A DNA stretch of 64,000 nucleotides from Geobacter sp. (GTDB lineage Bacteria; Desulfobacterota; Desulfuromonadia; Geobacterales; Pseudopelobacteraceae): positions 1-64,000 of the forward strand of contig VFJW01000033.1 in assembly GCA_009885845.1 (NCBI GenBank), written 5' to 3'. Shown in pieces: positions 8,806 to 18,288 of this stretch. Position numbers and translations under genes: made by a program. Within the stretch, counting starts at the first letter, position 1. Each line of letters opens with the position of its first letter. Under the pieces are notes generated by a model that was not told the DNA's origin, searched no databases, and was given only the letters and a program-made list of their open reading frames with translations.

Positions 8806-10146
8806 ATGCAGTTTCAATCGTTTAATTTTCACCCCGTAATCGCAGCACGTATCAAAGAAGTCGGGTATGTCACGCCCACCCCTATCCAGCAGCAGGCAAT
8901 ACCAACGGTCATGCAGGGACGGGACGTCATGGGCCTGGCCCAAACCGGTACCGGCAAAACGGCGGCCTTCGCATTACCGATCCTCAATCGCCTCATGGAG
9001 GGGCCACGCGGCCGCGTCCGCGCCTTGATTGTTGCCCCTACCCGCGAACTGGCCGAACAGATCCATGAATCTTTTGTGACGTTGGGACGACAGACCCGAC
9101 TCAAGAGTGTTACCGTCTATGGCGGAGTCAACGCCAATCCTCAGATTCAGGCACTCAAAAACGGCGTCGAAATCGTCGTCGCCTGCCCGGGCCGCCTGTT
9201 GGATCACATCGGCCAGGGAACCATCGACCTTTCGCACCTTGAAGTGCTGGTACTTGACGAAGCTGACCAGATGTTCGACATGGGATTTCTCCCTGACATC
9301 CGCCGCATTTTGAAGCAGATTCCTGCCAAACGGCAGACTCTGCTGTTCTCTGCCACTATGCCGCCGGATATCAACAAACTTGCCAGCGACATTCTGACCG
9401 ATCCGATTACCGTCAAGGTCGGCAATACCGCTCCTCCGGTGACCGTTTCCCACGCACTCTACCCGGTGGAGCAGCACCTGAAAACCGGACTGCTGCTGGA
9501 ACTGTTAAAGCATACCGATACCGATTCGGTACTGATTTTTACCCGTACCAAGCACCGCGCCAAACGTCTGGGCGAACAGCTTGAGAAAGCCGGTTACAAA
9601 GCGGCCTCGCTGCAGGGAAATCTTTCGCAGAATCGCCGTCAGGCAGCACTGGACGGCTTTCGTGACGGCACGTATCAGATTCTGGTGGCAACCGACATCG
9701 CTGCCCGCGGTATCGACGTGAGTCAGATATCGCACGTTATCAACTACGATATTCCCGATACTCCGGAAGCGTACGTACACCGCATCGGTCGTACCGGACG
9801 CGCCGCCAAAAGCGGTGACGCTTTTACCATGGTATGCAGCGAGGATACTGTCATGGTGCGGACAATCGAGAAAAAGCTGGGGGCTCCGCTGGAACGTCGC
9901 ACCGTAGACGGCTTTGACTACAGTGTCCCTGCTCCGAAAAAAGATGCCGAATTCGCCCGGCCACCGCGCGAACCACGGCCAAGCCGCAAACCAGCAGAAG
10001 CGAAAAAAAGTCCGACGGGATCAATCAACCCGTTCAAAAGCGATCACCCCGGCAGCAAACCTGCTGCGCGTCCCCAGCAGGGCAGACCGGGAGCAGCCGG
10101 AGGACCGGCCAAAACCGTTTTCAACAGTTCACGACGCGGGAAATAA
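8806..10146 (+). CDS. rhlE: DEAD-box ATP-dependent RNA helicase (RhlE-like)
   Basis: 446 residues. All core motifs are present in order: Q-motif region TPTPIQQQAIP, Walker A AQTGTGKT (about 46-53), PTREL, DEAD in VLDEADQMFDMGF, SAT, ARGIDVSQ and HRIGRTGRA. The last ~80 residues are a basic, proline-rich tail (PPREPRPSRKPAEAKK) as in RhlE/DeaD-type helicases that remodel ribosomal or structured RNA. GAGGAG precedes the ATG. Its leader holds a terminator hairpin, so expression may be controlled by attenuation, as could suit a cold-responsive helicase (inference). Confidence 0.93.
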   Translation: MQFQSFNFHPVIAARIKEVGYVTPTPIQQQAIPTVMQGRDVMGLAQTGTGKTAAFALPILNRLMEGPRGRVRALIVAPTRELAEQIHESFVTLGRQTRLKSVTVYGGVNANPQIQALKNGVEIVVACPGRLLDHIGQGTIDLSHLEVLVLDEADQMFDMGFLPDIRRILKQIPAKRQTLLFSATMPPDINKLASDILTDPITVKVGNTAPPVTVSHALYPVEQHLKTGLLLELLKHTDTDSVLIFTRTKHRAKRLGEQLEKAGYKAASLQGNLSQNRRQAALDGFRDGTYQILVATDIAARGIDVSQISHVINYDIPDTPEAYVHRIGRTGRAAKSGDAFTMVCSEDTVMVRTIEKKLGAPLERRTVDGFDYSVPAPKKDAEFARPPREPRPSRKPAEAKKSPTGSINPFKSDHPGSKPAARPQQGRPGAAGGPAKTVFNSSRRGK

Positions 10147-10174
10147 TTACCTGAATAATTTATGAACATCGATG

Positions 10175-10215
10175 GCCAGGATGAACTGGATATGGATACC
10201 CGGTTTCATCCTGGC
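10175..10215 (+). terminator. Stem-loop downstream of the helicase gene
   Basis: GCCAGGATGAA (10175-10185) and TTCATCCTGGC (10205-10215) form a perfect 11-bp stem with a 19-nt loop. There is no U-run, so it may be a weak or factor-aided terminator or an mRNA-stabilising hairpin. Confidence 0.5.
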
Positions 10216-10238
10216 TATCCTGGCTATCCTGGCTATCC
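10210..10238 (+). repeat. 9-bp tandem repeat
   Basis: CCTGGCTAT occurs three times in a row, with two more bases of a fourth copy. The first copy is also the 3' arm of the hairpin at 10175-10215, so extra copies offer alternative pairings for the same 5' arm. Confidence 0.8.
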
Positions 10239-10285
10239 ATGTTAGACAAAAGTATCTCTCCTGAAGTTGATTGAGGAAACTCTAC

Positions 10286-11221
10286 ATGGGAATATCCAAG
10301 CACCCCTCAATCGTCACCATGCCGGAATCTAAAAAACCGTACCCCTCAATCCTTGCGTTCCTCTGTAAAAGATTCCCTGCCATCTCAGCGGAAATGTGGG
10401 AAAAACGGATTTCAGAAGGAAAAGTCCTTGATGAAAGAGGACACGAAATAACACGTGATACTCTATACGTTCCGCAGGGCCGTATTTTTTATTTCCGTGA
10501 AGTCGCCTCTGAACCGCGTATCCCTTTCGCCGAAAAAATCCTCTGTATTGATGACGAAATACTGGCAGTCTGCAAACCGCATTTTCTTCCGGTAACTCCC
10601 GGGGGAAAATATGTCGATGAATGTCTGCTGAACCGCCTACGGCGCAGCACCGGAATAGCAGATCTGGCGCCCCTCCACCGCATCGACCGCGAAACTGCCG
10701 GAATAGTGCTCTTTTCCGTCAACAAAAAGAGCCGGGGGCTCTACGGCAGGCTTTTCATGAATGGACAGGTTGAAAAAACCTATCAGGCACTCTCGGCATG
10801 TCTGCCGACTCAGGAAACAGCTTCATGGAATATTGAGAATCGAATAGAGCGGGGAAATCCATGGTTCCGAATGAAGGTGGTACCCGGCAGCGTTAATGCC
10901 CGGTCAGCCATACATCTGACGGAGGTCAAAGGGGATACAGCCCGTTTTACCCTCTGCCCGCACACCGGCAAAACCCATCAACTGCGGATCCACATGAGTG
11001 GCCTCGGCTTCGGGATACTGAACGACCGCTATTATCCTGAACTGCAAGATGAGCGAGAAGACGATTTCGACACCCCGCTTCAGCTTATCGCGCAGGCGCT
11101 TCGTTTCAAAGATCCTCTCACGGGACTGCACAGGGAGTTTGTGTCAGATCGAGAGTTATTGAAGACGCCCCCTTCAGCTTTCATGCCCCTCCCACAGAAA
11201 CTGATTCGCATTTCAACTTGA
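10286..11221 (+). CDS. RluA-family RNA pseudouridine synthase
   Basis: 311 residues from the ATG at 10286, which has GAGGAA seven bases upstream (itself preceded by an in-frame TTG at 10271). An S4-like RNA-binding segment is near the N-terminus (YPSILAFLCKRF...ISEGKVLDERG), followed by the catalytic domain with the HRIDRETAGIVLF motif, whose Asp is the family nucleophile, and the TGKTHQLRIHM segment. It isomerises uridine in rRNA or tRNA; which base cannot be read from sequence. It ends just before the pqi operon. Confidence 0.9.
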   Translation: MGISKHPSIVTMPESKKPYPSILAFLCKRFPAISAEMWEKRISEGKVLDERGHEITRDTLYVPQGRIFYFREVASEPRIPFAEKILCIDDEILAVCKPHFLPVTPGGKYVDECLLNRLRRSTGIADLAPLHRIDRETAGIVLFSVNKKSRGLYGRLFMNGQVEKTYQALSACLPTQETASWNIENRIERGNPWFRMKVVPGSVNARSAIHLTEVKGDTARFTLCPHTGKTHQLRIHMSGLGFGILNDRYYPELQDEREDDFDTPLQLIAQALRFKDPLTGLHREFVSDRELLKTPPSAFMPLPQKLIRIST

Positions 11222-11286
11222 CTACATTTACGCATGTCCGTACTCTGCTGCGAAATCATTGTTTCGGAGACAGCGGCACAATTACT

Positions 11287-11919
11287 ATGACTCCTTATCC
11301 CACTCAACTCATAGCTTGTCAGGAATGTGACCTGCTACAGCGCGAAATCCCGCTCCCCACGGGTGGAGAGGCGCATTGCAGGAGGTGTGGGGCGATGCTG
11401 TACCGGAGCTCTCCCCGAAGTCTTGACAATTCTCTCGCCTTCGCACTGGCGGCAGCAGTACTGTTCGTCATCGCCAATATATACCCGCTTCTGGGAATTG
11501 AAATACAGGACAATCCCAACGCGACTCATCTCTTTGGTGCCGTACGCTATCTCTGGAACCATGAGATGCACCTGATATCGTCCCTTGTCTTCGTTACGGC
11601 AATTGTGATTCCGGGACTCGAAATAGCCATGATCGTGTACCTCCTGCTGCCGCTCAGGTTCCGGGTTGTCCCCGCCGGTCTCCCCCTGATCCTGCGAGTA
11701 CTGCAAAACATCAAACCGTGGGGCATGGTTGAAGTCTTCATGCTCGGCATACTCGTGTCACTGGTCAAACTGAAAGGAACGTCCACGATTATCCCCGGTG
11801 TTGCGCTCTGGTCATTTGGCGGGTTAACGCTGATGCTTGCCGCCGTCGCTTCTTCGTTTAACCCCCGTGATGTCTGGATCAGGATCGAGCAGGGATCAGT
11901 CTGCGAGCGTTCGATATGA
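11287..11919 (+). CDS. pqiA: PqiA/LetA-like membrane protein, first half
   Basis: 210 residues from the ATG at 11287; a TTG at 11218 overlapping the previous stop would add 23 residues and cannot be excluded. A four-cysteine zinc-ribbon-like head (CQECDLL ... HCRRCGAML) is followed by four membrane helices. E. coli PqiA is about twice as long, with two such units in one chain; here each unit is its own gene and the next gene is the second. The family works with an MCE protein in lipid traffic between membranes. ATGA overlap with the next gene. Confidence 0.85.
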   Translation: MTPYPTQLIACQECDLLQREIPLPTGGEAHCRRCGAMLYRSSPRSLDNSLAFALAAAVLFVIANIYPLLGIEIQDNPNATHLFGAVRYLWNHEMHLISSLVFVTAIVIPGLEIAMIVYLLLPLRFRVVPAGLPLILRVLQNIKPWGMVEVFMLGILVSLVKLKGTSTIIPGVALWSFGGLTLMLAAVASSFNPRDVWIRIEQGSVCERSI

Positions 11920-12551
11920 ATGAGCAATGGGTGACAGCAGCGGAACAGGGTCTCTGTTCATGTCATGTCTGTGGTCTGGTCTCGAGATTGCCGCAGAAGA
12001 GCACTCCAGGACACTGTTCACGGTGCTATGCCCGTCTGCACTCGCGTAAACCGCGAAGTGTGGCGCGCAGTTGGGCATTGCTGATAGCTGCCTATCTCCT
12101 CTACATCCCCGCCAATCTGTTGACGATCATGGAAACCGGATCACTTTTCAATTACCGTAAAGACACCATCATGAGCGGAGTGGTTCATTTGTGGAAGACC
12201 GATTTTGAAGGGATCGCAACAATTGTGTTTATCGCCAGTATCATGGTGCCGTTGTTCAAATTGCTGGCACTTACCCTGCTGCTGCTTTCCGTGCAGCGCC
12301 GCTCGCTCTGGCGAACCGCACAGCGGGCACGACTCTACCGGTTGGTGGAGTTTGTCGGCCGCTGGTCGATGCTGGATATCTATGTTGTAACACTCATGGC
12401 CGCACTGGTGCAGATTCGTTCTCTGGCCACAGTTACCGCCGGAACCGGTGCAATAGCCTTTGGCGCGGTCGTTGTACTTACGATGTTCAGCGCCATATAT
12501 TTTGACCCGCGACTTATCTGGGACCCACTGCAAAAAGAGAGAAACATATGA
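11916..12551 (+). CDS. pqiA: PqiA/LetA-like membrane protein, second half
   Basis: 211 residues with the same design as the preceding protein: CHVCGLV ... HCSRCYARL cysteine pairs and four hydrophobic helices. The protein is probably a partner of the first half, the two together equalling one classical PqiA. The short overlap at both ends (4 bases each) supports coordinated production with its neighbour and with the MCE protein. The split could be ancestral or derived; it is not a frameshift, since each part has its own cysteine head and start. Confidence 0.86.
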   Translation: MNEQWVTAAEQGLCSCHVCGLVSRLPQKSTPGHCSRCYARLHSRKPRSVARSWALLIAAYLLYIPANLLTIMETGSLFNYRKDTIMSGVVHLWKTDFEGIATIVFIASIMVPLFKLLALTLLLLSVQRRSLWRTAQRARLYRLVEFVGRWSMLDIYVVTLMAALVQIRSLATVTAGTGAIAFGAVVVLTMFSAIYFDPRLIWDPLQKERNI

Positions 12552-14206
12552 CCGATGAATCTCAAAACCCTGATTTTTCAACAATTCCAGAGGCGGTATT
12601 TCAACCCCGCCGCCGTCGGAGCCTCCAACTGGTCTGGATTATCCCGATCATCGCCGCAATTATCGGCGCTTCACTGGCGGTCAAGTCATATGTTGAGCGC
12701 GGTCCGGTTATCACCATAACCTTCCCGAATGGCGAAGGGCTGGAACCGGGCAAGACAAAGATAAAGTATAAGGAAGTCCAGATCGGAGAAGTTAAGGGCA
12801 TTACCATTGCCAAGGACAGATCTCACGTGGTGGTGACTGCCGAGTTAACGAGAGAGGCCGATGGTCTTCTGATGGAAGATACGCGTTTTTGGGTTGTACG
12901 CGCCCGGATCACGGGGGGAAATGTTTCCGGGCTTGGAACTCTTATGGGAGGTTCCTATATTGGCGTTGATGCCGGCACCTCTACCGTCCGGAAGAATGCT
13001 TTCAGCGGACTTGACCGCCCGCCGGTGGTTACTATGAACGCTCCGGGACGTCAATTTGTTTTACACGCAAAAGACATCGGGTCGTTGGATATTGCTTCAC
13101 CACTCTATTTTCGCCGGGTGCAGGTTGGCGAAGTAGTGGCGCACGAACTGGATAAAAATGGTACCGGTGTCACTCTCAAAGTGTTTGTCCGTGCCCCCTT
13201 TGACCAGTACGTCAAGTCCAATACTACCTTCTGGCAGGCCAGTGGCGTCGACATAACCCTTGATGCCAATGGCGTCAAGGTTACCACGGAATCAATGCTT
13301 TCAATTCTTCTCGGAGGGATTTCCTTTCAAACCCCGGAAGACAAAAGTGATGCCCCGCCTGCACAAGCCAATAGTGCCTTCAATCTGTTTTCCAGCAAAG
13401 AAGAAGCCTTGAAACGCCCGGATACTGTCCTTGAAAACTACGTCCTGGTTTTCAAGGAATCTGTTCGTGGCCTACCGATTGGTGCCCCGGTTGATCTACG
13501 GGGAGTAACCGTGGGTGAAGTCAGTAAAATTAACGTGGAACTGGATCCGCGCCGTAAAGAATTTTCCATGCCGGTTGAGATCCAGTTTTATCCGGAACGG
13601 CTGCGGGCTCATTACCGGAACAAATCGCAGCAGGGTAAAACCTTGACTTCACGGGAATTGTTGAATTCCCTGGTTGAACATGGTTTTCGTGCCCAACTGA
13701 GAAGCGGAAATCTGTTGACCGGACAGATGTATGTTGCGCTCGATTTTTTTCCAAAAGCGGTAGAGGCAAAAATGGATTGGAATAAGCCCGTTCCCGAATT
13801 CCCGACCATCGCCGGAAGTATGGAACAATTCCAGGCATCACTTATGCAAATAGTAACTAAGATTGATAAATTGCCAATGGAGGAACTTGCCGGCGATGCA
13901 CGGCAGGCGATCAAGACGCTCGACACCACACTAAAGAATGCGGATCAACTGCTCAGGAATGTTGATGCCGTTATCGTTCCCGAAGCGCGTTCCGTGCTGA
14001 CAGATGTTCGCACTTCTCTCGATGAAGTACGTAAAACCCTGGGCAGCGCAAAACAGACTCTGTCGGCCGATGCACCGCTCCAGAAAGATCTCCGCGAAGC
14101 CCTGCGTGAAATGAATCGGGCGGCCCAGTCGTTACGCGGTCTGGGCGATTATCTGGAACAACACCCGGAATCATTGATCTGGGGGAAAAAGGAGAACAAA
14201 CCATGA
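12548..14206 (+). CDS. pqiB: PqiB-like MCE-domain protein
   Basis: 552 residues. A single N-terminal membrane helix (about 28-46, VWIIPIIAAIIGASLAV) anchors a periplasmic chain with three MCE repeats: the first begins near ITFPNGEGLEPGKTKIKYK, the second near DIGSLDIASPLYFRRVQVG, the third near GLPIGAPVDLRGVTVGEV. A long helical C-terminal part (LDTTLKNADQLLRNV ...) resembles the needle-forming region of PqiB. Such proteins form hexameric tubes for lipid transport across the periplasm. Overlaps both neighbours by 4 bases. Confidence 0.93.
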   Translation: MTDESQNPDFSTIPEAVFQPRRRRSLQLVWIIPIIAAIIGASLAVKSYVERGPVITITFPNGEGLEPGKTKIKYKEVQIGEVKGITIAKDRSHVVVTAELTREADGLLMEDTRFWVVRARITGGNVSGLGTLMGGSYIGVDAGTSTVRKNAFSGLDRPPVVTMNAPGRQFVLHAKDIGSLDIASPLYFRRVQVGEVVAHELDKNGTGVTLKVFVRAPFDQYVKSNTTFWQASGVDITLDANGVKVTTESMLSILLGGISFQTPEDKSDAPPAQANSAFNLFSSKEEALKRPDTVLENYVLVFKESVRGLPIGAPVDLRGVTVGEVSKINVELDPRRKEFSMPVEIQFYPERLRAHYRNKSQQGKTLTSRELLNSLVEHGFRAQLRSGNLLTGQMYVALDFFPKAVEAKMDWNKPVPEFPTIAGSMEQFQASLMQIVTKIDKLPMEELAGDARQAIKTLDTTLKNADQLLRNVDAVIVPEARSVLTDVRTSLDEVRKTLGSAKQTLSADAPLQKDLREALREMNRAAQSLRGLGDYLEQHPESLIWGKKENKP

Positions 14207-14829
14207 GGCAGGCCATCATCCGCAGTGGACTTCTGTGCTGTCTTGTAACAGCCATGACAACCGGTTGCAGCAGTTCTCCCCGAGTGACCTATTATGCTCT
14301 TGAATCGGCACCCGCGCCTGAATCAAAGCGTGTGCCTTCCTTATCTGCAAAAAAAATAATGCCTTCAGTTTCCGTTGAGACGCCGACGGTGCCGGAACTG
14401 GTTGATCGCCTGCAACTGGTGGAACGCACACACACCAATCAGATAGAAATCCGGGAATTTCACCGCTGGGCCGAGCCTTTGAAAAGCAGTATTCCCCGGC
14501 TGCTGGCGGATAATCTGTCACGTCTGCTCGAATCTGACCGAATCTCATCTTATCCTCAAAATATGGGCAGTGATGCAGACTTTCGGGTTTTTGTTGATTT
14601 TCAACGTTTTGAATCAGAGGGTTCTGCCGTATCAATCGATGCACTCTGGAGAATACGCCGTACAGCAGATGGCACGCAAAAGTCCGGACGGTTGCGGATT
14701 CGTGAAGTGACCGGCGGAGGAGGATACGAGTCTGTTGTTGCAGCATATACCCGTGCCCTGTCGACGGTAAGCAGCGACATCGCTCAGGCACTTCAGGCGG
14801 AATGGAGCGCAGTACCCGCACAGAAATAG
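14203..14829 (+). CDS. pqiC: PqiC-like outer-membrane lipoprotein
   Basis: 208 residues. The N-terminus is a lipoprotein signal with lipobox TTGC (cysteine about residue 22). The rest matches the ABC-type transport auxiliary lipoprotein family (VTYYALESAP ..., WAEPLKSSIPRLLADNLSRLL). It would sit at the outer membrane and complete the PqiA-PqiB-PqiC bridge. Starts by overlap with pqiB. Confident as to family. Confidence 0.88.
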   Translation: MRQAIIRSGLLCCLVTAMTTGCSSSPRVTYYALESAPAPESKRVPSLSAKKIMPSVSVETPTVPELVDRLQLVERTHTNQIEIREFHRWAEPLKSSIPRLLADNLSRLLESDRISSYPQNMGSDADFRVFVDFQRFESEGSAVSIDALWRIRRTADGTQKSGRLRIREVTGGGGYESVVAAYTRALSTVSSDIAQALQAEWSAVPAQK

Positions 14830-14858
14830 CGGGGACAGACGCAACCGGAGGAGATGAG

Positions 14859-15356
14859 ATGAGAGCTGCTATCCTGACGTTGAGTGACAAGGGTTCCCGG
14901 GGCGAGCGGATTGACGAGAGCGGTCCGGCACTGACGGCCTGGCTGGCGGAGCGCGGCGTTACGACAACTCAGTCCCGTATCATTGCCGATGAGTTTGATC
15001 AAATTGTCGAAGTTCTGACGGGATGGGCGGATTCTGACATAGCCGACCTGATTCTGACAACCGGCGGTACCGGCGTTTCGCCGCGGGATATAACCCCTGA
15101 AGCAACACTGCAGGTCGTGGAGCGGGTAATCCCGGGACTCGGTGAACTGATGCGCATCAGAAGTCTTGAGAAAACCCCGATGGCATCCCTGTCCCGTGCC
15201 GTTGCAGGCATTCGCGGCCGGTCACTGATTATAAATCTCCCCGGAAGCCCCAAAGGCGCACGGGAAAACCTTGAAGCGATCTGGCCGACGATCGATCACG
15301 CCGTCGAGAAGATTCGTGGCGGTCAGGAAGATTGCGGCGACAGGTTTTCAAAATAA
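14859..15356 (+). CDS. mog: Molybdopterin adenylyltransferase-type protein (Mog/MoaB)
   Basis: 165 residues from the ATG at 14859, chosen for the GGAGGAG site five bases upstream; the frame opens earlier at 14802 inside pqiC. The MoCF-binding fold is clear: ILTLSDKGSRGERIDESGP at the start, LTTGGTGVSPRDITPEAT in the centre. It activates molybdopterin by adenylation before metal insertion. Molybdenum/tungsten pterin enzymes are relevant here because a tungsten AOR is encoded at 30429. Confidence 0.92.
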   Translation: MRAAILTLSDKGSRGERIDESGPALTAWLAERGVTTTQSRIIADEFDQIVEVLTGWADSDIADLILTTGGTGVSPRDITPEATLQVVERVIPGLGELMRIRSLEKTPMASLSRAVAGIRGRSLIINLPGSPKGARENLEAIWPTIDHAVEKIRGGQEDCGDRFSK

Positions 15357-15397
15357 CGCCCTTTTGAAATCTGATAAATGGGGTTGCTTATTACATG

Positions 15398-16240
15398 TTA
15401 GGGAAGATCTTTGAGGCCAGCGGCACTGGGAAAACGTTGTCGAATTTTATTGCTCTCTAGACGGGCCATCTCGTTGAGACCCTTGCCAGCGATAAAATAG
15501 AGGTAGGCAATCATTTCTGCAATATCGTCATCATCGACTTTGGCATAGGCCGCTGTCTTCTCCAGCACTTCCTTGCGATCAGCTTCGGGCAAAATGGTGA
15601 ACACGCCGCTGGCCATGTCAAAGTCGGAGCCGCCGGCGATCAACCACATGTATTTCCTGCCAGGTTGGACCAAACCATCTGGTATCTTAAAATGTGTCTC
15701 ATTTGACTCCGCCGTAAGAACAATTCGTTCATCAGCCAACACAGTAACTGTGACCTGCTTCAAGCCATCGCAGCTATTCTCCCAGCTCAATTCGGGAGAA
15801 TGATCTATTACGGCCGTGTTGCTGGGTGAAAGAGGCTTCAGACAGCTGCTAATGTTGCCTCCGGATCGCATTACCACTCCACCCATGCTGCCGTCATTAG
15901 TTTTGGGGAGGGCAAAGCTTTTTTTAAGCGAAACGGCACCCTTGATAGCTCGGACATGATCCGCCTCAACTATCCCCTCGCTATTTTCACCGATCTCGAA
16001 GGCCTGCCGACTCTTCAGCGAAACGATGACAACCTTCCCACCGCTCCCAACCTTGAACCGGCTCCCCTTCTGGACCATCTCAAAAAGGTTCTTTCCGTTT
16101 GAGAGCGCGCGAGTACCACTGTCATTCTGTAAGCTCACCTTGCCCTTGACATCAAATATTCGCCAGGATGAGTCTGCAGAAAACGCAGGAGAGGTCAATA
16201 GCAGCAGGGCCATCAATAACGGTATGATTATAAATTGCAT
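15398..16240 (-). CDS. Secreted FecR-domain-like protein of unknown function
   Basis: 280 residues with a signal peptide (cleavage after LLTSPAFSA). Residues about 25-100 read as a FecR-like domain (VKGKVSLQND..., KGSRFKVGSGGKVVIVSLKSRQAFEIGENSEG). A beta-sandwich-like middle (SPELSWENSCDGLKQVTVTVL) and a helical C-terminus follow. It is encoded 58 bp downstream of a CHASE2-cyclase gene on the same strand, and the two probably form one transcript. The pairing suggests a periplasmic sensor or ligand part for the cyclase, but no function is established by sequence alone. Confidence 0.7.
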   Translation of the reverse strand: MQFIIIPLLMALLLLTSPAFSADSSWRIFDVKGKVSLQNDSGTRALSNGKNLFEMVQKGSRFKVGSGGKVVIVSLKSRQAFEIGENSEGIVEADHVRAIKGAVSLKKSFALPKTNDGSMGGVVMRSGGNISSCLKPLSPSNTAVIDHSPELSWENSCDGLKQVTVTVLADERIVLTAESNETHFKIPDGLVQPGRKYMWLIAGGSDFDMASGVFTILPEADRKEVLEKTAAYAKVDDDDIAEMIAYLYFIAGKGLNEMARLESNKIRQRFPSAAGLKDLP

Positions 16241-16298
16241 AAACAGTTACTCCTTTGAATTACATTAGTTAAAATTCATAATACTACGAATGTATTTT

Positions 16299-18092
16299 TC
16301 AAATATTTAGTGCATAAATCTCAACTCCACCGTTGATCCCTTTAATTTCACTCCGGCCAAGCGGTTCAAACGTAAACTGTTCTGAAGCAGCATTTCGCAC
16401 GGCATCGCTCACCAGAACTTTTCTGGAATACTGTTTTGTCAATGACTCGATTCGTGAAGCAGTGTTGACCGGTGGCCCGATAACCGTAAAATCAAGTTTT
16501 CGCTTCGACCCAATGTTTCCCAGGATCACGCTGCCGCAATGGAGGCCGATTCCAATTGCGATACTCCTGTCGCCGATGTATGCCTCCAGCGCACCGGAGT
16601 CGTTCAACTGATCCGTTGCCTCACAGATTTCCCTGGATGCCTTTAAAGCATCATCAACGTATTGTTCGTCGACAGCAAAAAATGCAAGCAACCCGTCTCC
16701 GATAAACTTGTTGACAAAACCCTGATTACCTTGAATGATTTCGCTGATACACCCGAAAAAAGCGTTTAACATGGAAACAAGTGCCTCTGATGAGATGCTC
16801 TCAGATAGCGCAGTAAAACCGCGGATATCAAGAAACATCACACATACATCATGCCGTTCGCCTTTCATAAGGGTCAGCGGATCCTGAGTGATGAGCTTGT
16901 CGATTATGGCTGGTTCAACATAATAACTGAAGGTCTGGTAGAGCTTGCGTTTACTGCGTTCCTCGACCATAAAACGGTAAAGATAGTTGGCCGTAAACAT
17001 TGCCGGAGGTGCAAGGATATGGGGAAATACGGGCAGGTTGAATCCGTATGAAAATGAGTACGTTGCTACGACGAAGTAGGCGAACATCATGGCGCAGATC
17101 CAGCAAAATGACATGACAGGCTGCCTGAAGCGGATAAATGGATAAACGGCAAGACAGAGCAGTGCCAAGAGTCCGAAATACATGTTCCTGCCGGTATTGA
17201 TGATTTGTGTCCGGGTCAGAAGCGTTTCCAACTCAGCAGCATGAATTTGCGCTCCGGAACGCTTCCCAAGCGGGGTATTATGCACATCCTCGTGCTTGCT
17301 CACTAATCCGAGGATAATGACCTTGCCGCGCAGCTTGGACATGTCAAAGGAACCGTTAAGAATGTCCTCAAAAGAGTAGTTTGGTATCTTGTCGACCAGG
17401 CAGAAGTTGATCCTGAACTGATTCGGGGCTCGCGCAGGAACGCCGGTTGCGCGGTAGAGCTCCGCGACAAAGCCCGCCTGCCCCTGTTCCGGGCTTAGGG
17501 ACGCCATTCGCAAAATGCTGTCAGAATCGGAATCGACTCGCAACGATGCCAGCTTGACATTCTCCATGAAAGCCATCAAGTCGTGGTAGTATGGCACAAG
17601 CGTACCAGAGACACCCTGCACGATTACCGTCTCACGAGACGCATGCATGATCCCTTCCACCAGAGAGTTGTCTAGCTGTCTGCCAATGTCATTAAGTGTT
17701 GCCAGCGATGGTGATTCGCCATCTAATCCTCTGAAACTGTCCGGCAACTTTTGTTCAAGCGAATGAAACGGAATTATATCGATTCCGACTGCAAGAGCAC
17801 CAGATCGGGCAGCCAATTTTAAAAAACGTCCCAATTCCGGGTACCAGAATATGAAAGGCTTCTTCCTGAGCGCCTCGTGATCTTCAATGCTGACCACAAC
17901 GACGACGCCGGACGGATCCTGATGTCCCAATGACAGCTTACGGCGCAGGTTCATCCTGACATCACATGCTTTGTACTCAAGATATTGCCATAAAGGTTCG
18001 CTGACTGCCATCAGGAAAAAGCATGACAATGCCATGATCAAAAATGCTTTTTTTGCAGACCCTATTCCCACGTTACTCGCCAATCTCATCAA
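16299..18092 (-). CDS. CHASE2-domain class III adenylate/guanylate cyclase
   Basis: 597 residues. An N-terminal helix is followed by an extracytoplasmic CHASE2 sensory domain (about 45-290; VVVVSIEDHEALRKKPF, GALAVGIDIIPFHS), three further helices (about 300-385) and a cytoplasmic class III cyclase domain. Catalytic features are FLDIRGFT and FIGDGLLAFF (metal aspartates) and VIGPPVNTASRIESL. The KRKLDFT stretch before it is the usual adenylate-type position, so cAMP is more likely than cGMP. The enzyme would convert an envelope signal into a cyclic nucleotide. It is divergent from the Cys-rich/caspase gene set. Confidence 0.9.
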   Translation of the reverse strand: MMRLASNVGIGSAKKAFLIMALSCFFLMAVSEPLWQYLEYKACDVRMNLRRKLSLGHQDPSGVVVVVSIEDHEALRKKPFIFWYPELGRFLKLAARSGALAVGIDIIPFHSLEQKLPDSFRGLDGESPSLATLNDIGRQLDNSLVEGIMHASRETVIVQGVSGTLVPYYHDLMAFMENVKLASLRVDSDSDSILRMASLSPEQGQAGFVAELYRATGVPARAPNQFRINFCLVDKIPNYSFEDILNGSFDMSKLRGKVIILGLVSKHEDVHNTPLGKRSGAQIHAAELETLLTRTQIINTGRNMYFGLLALLCLAVYPFIRFRQPVMSFCWICAMMFAYFVVATYSFSYGFNLPVFPHILAPPAMFTANYLYRFMVEERSKRKLYQTFSYYVEPAIIDKLITQDPLTLMKGERHDVCVMFLDIRGFTALSESISSEALVSMLNAFFGCISEIIQGNQGFVNKFIGDGLLAFFAVDEQYVDDALKASREICEATDQLNDSGALEAYIGDRSIAIGIGLHCGSVILGNIGSKRKLDFTVIGPPVNTASRIESLTKQYSRKVLVSDAVRNAASEQFTFEPLGRSEIKGINGGVEIYALNI

Positions 18093-18288
18093 ATTTATTC
18101 AGAGTAAAGCCTTCTTGACACACTTTTAGGGCACATTATTGTGTGACTATTTAAAAAACAATTGTCATGCCAGCGGATATGTTATATCCCATGGTGAGAA
18201 AATAATACTTAATTGTGACAGATTAAGCATCAGCAACCTAGCATAGACTTAGGGGTCAGGTTGAGAATATTTTCTGCGAGGTGTCAGA

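Noticed and set aside
18180-18240. CRP-like TGTGA sites near the CHASE2 cyclase
   Set aside because: Only half-sites are seen; the second halves do not match the consensus.
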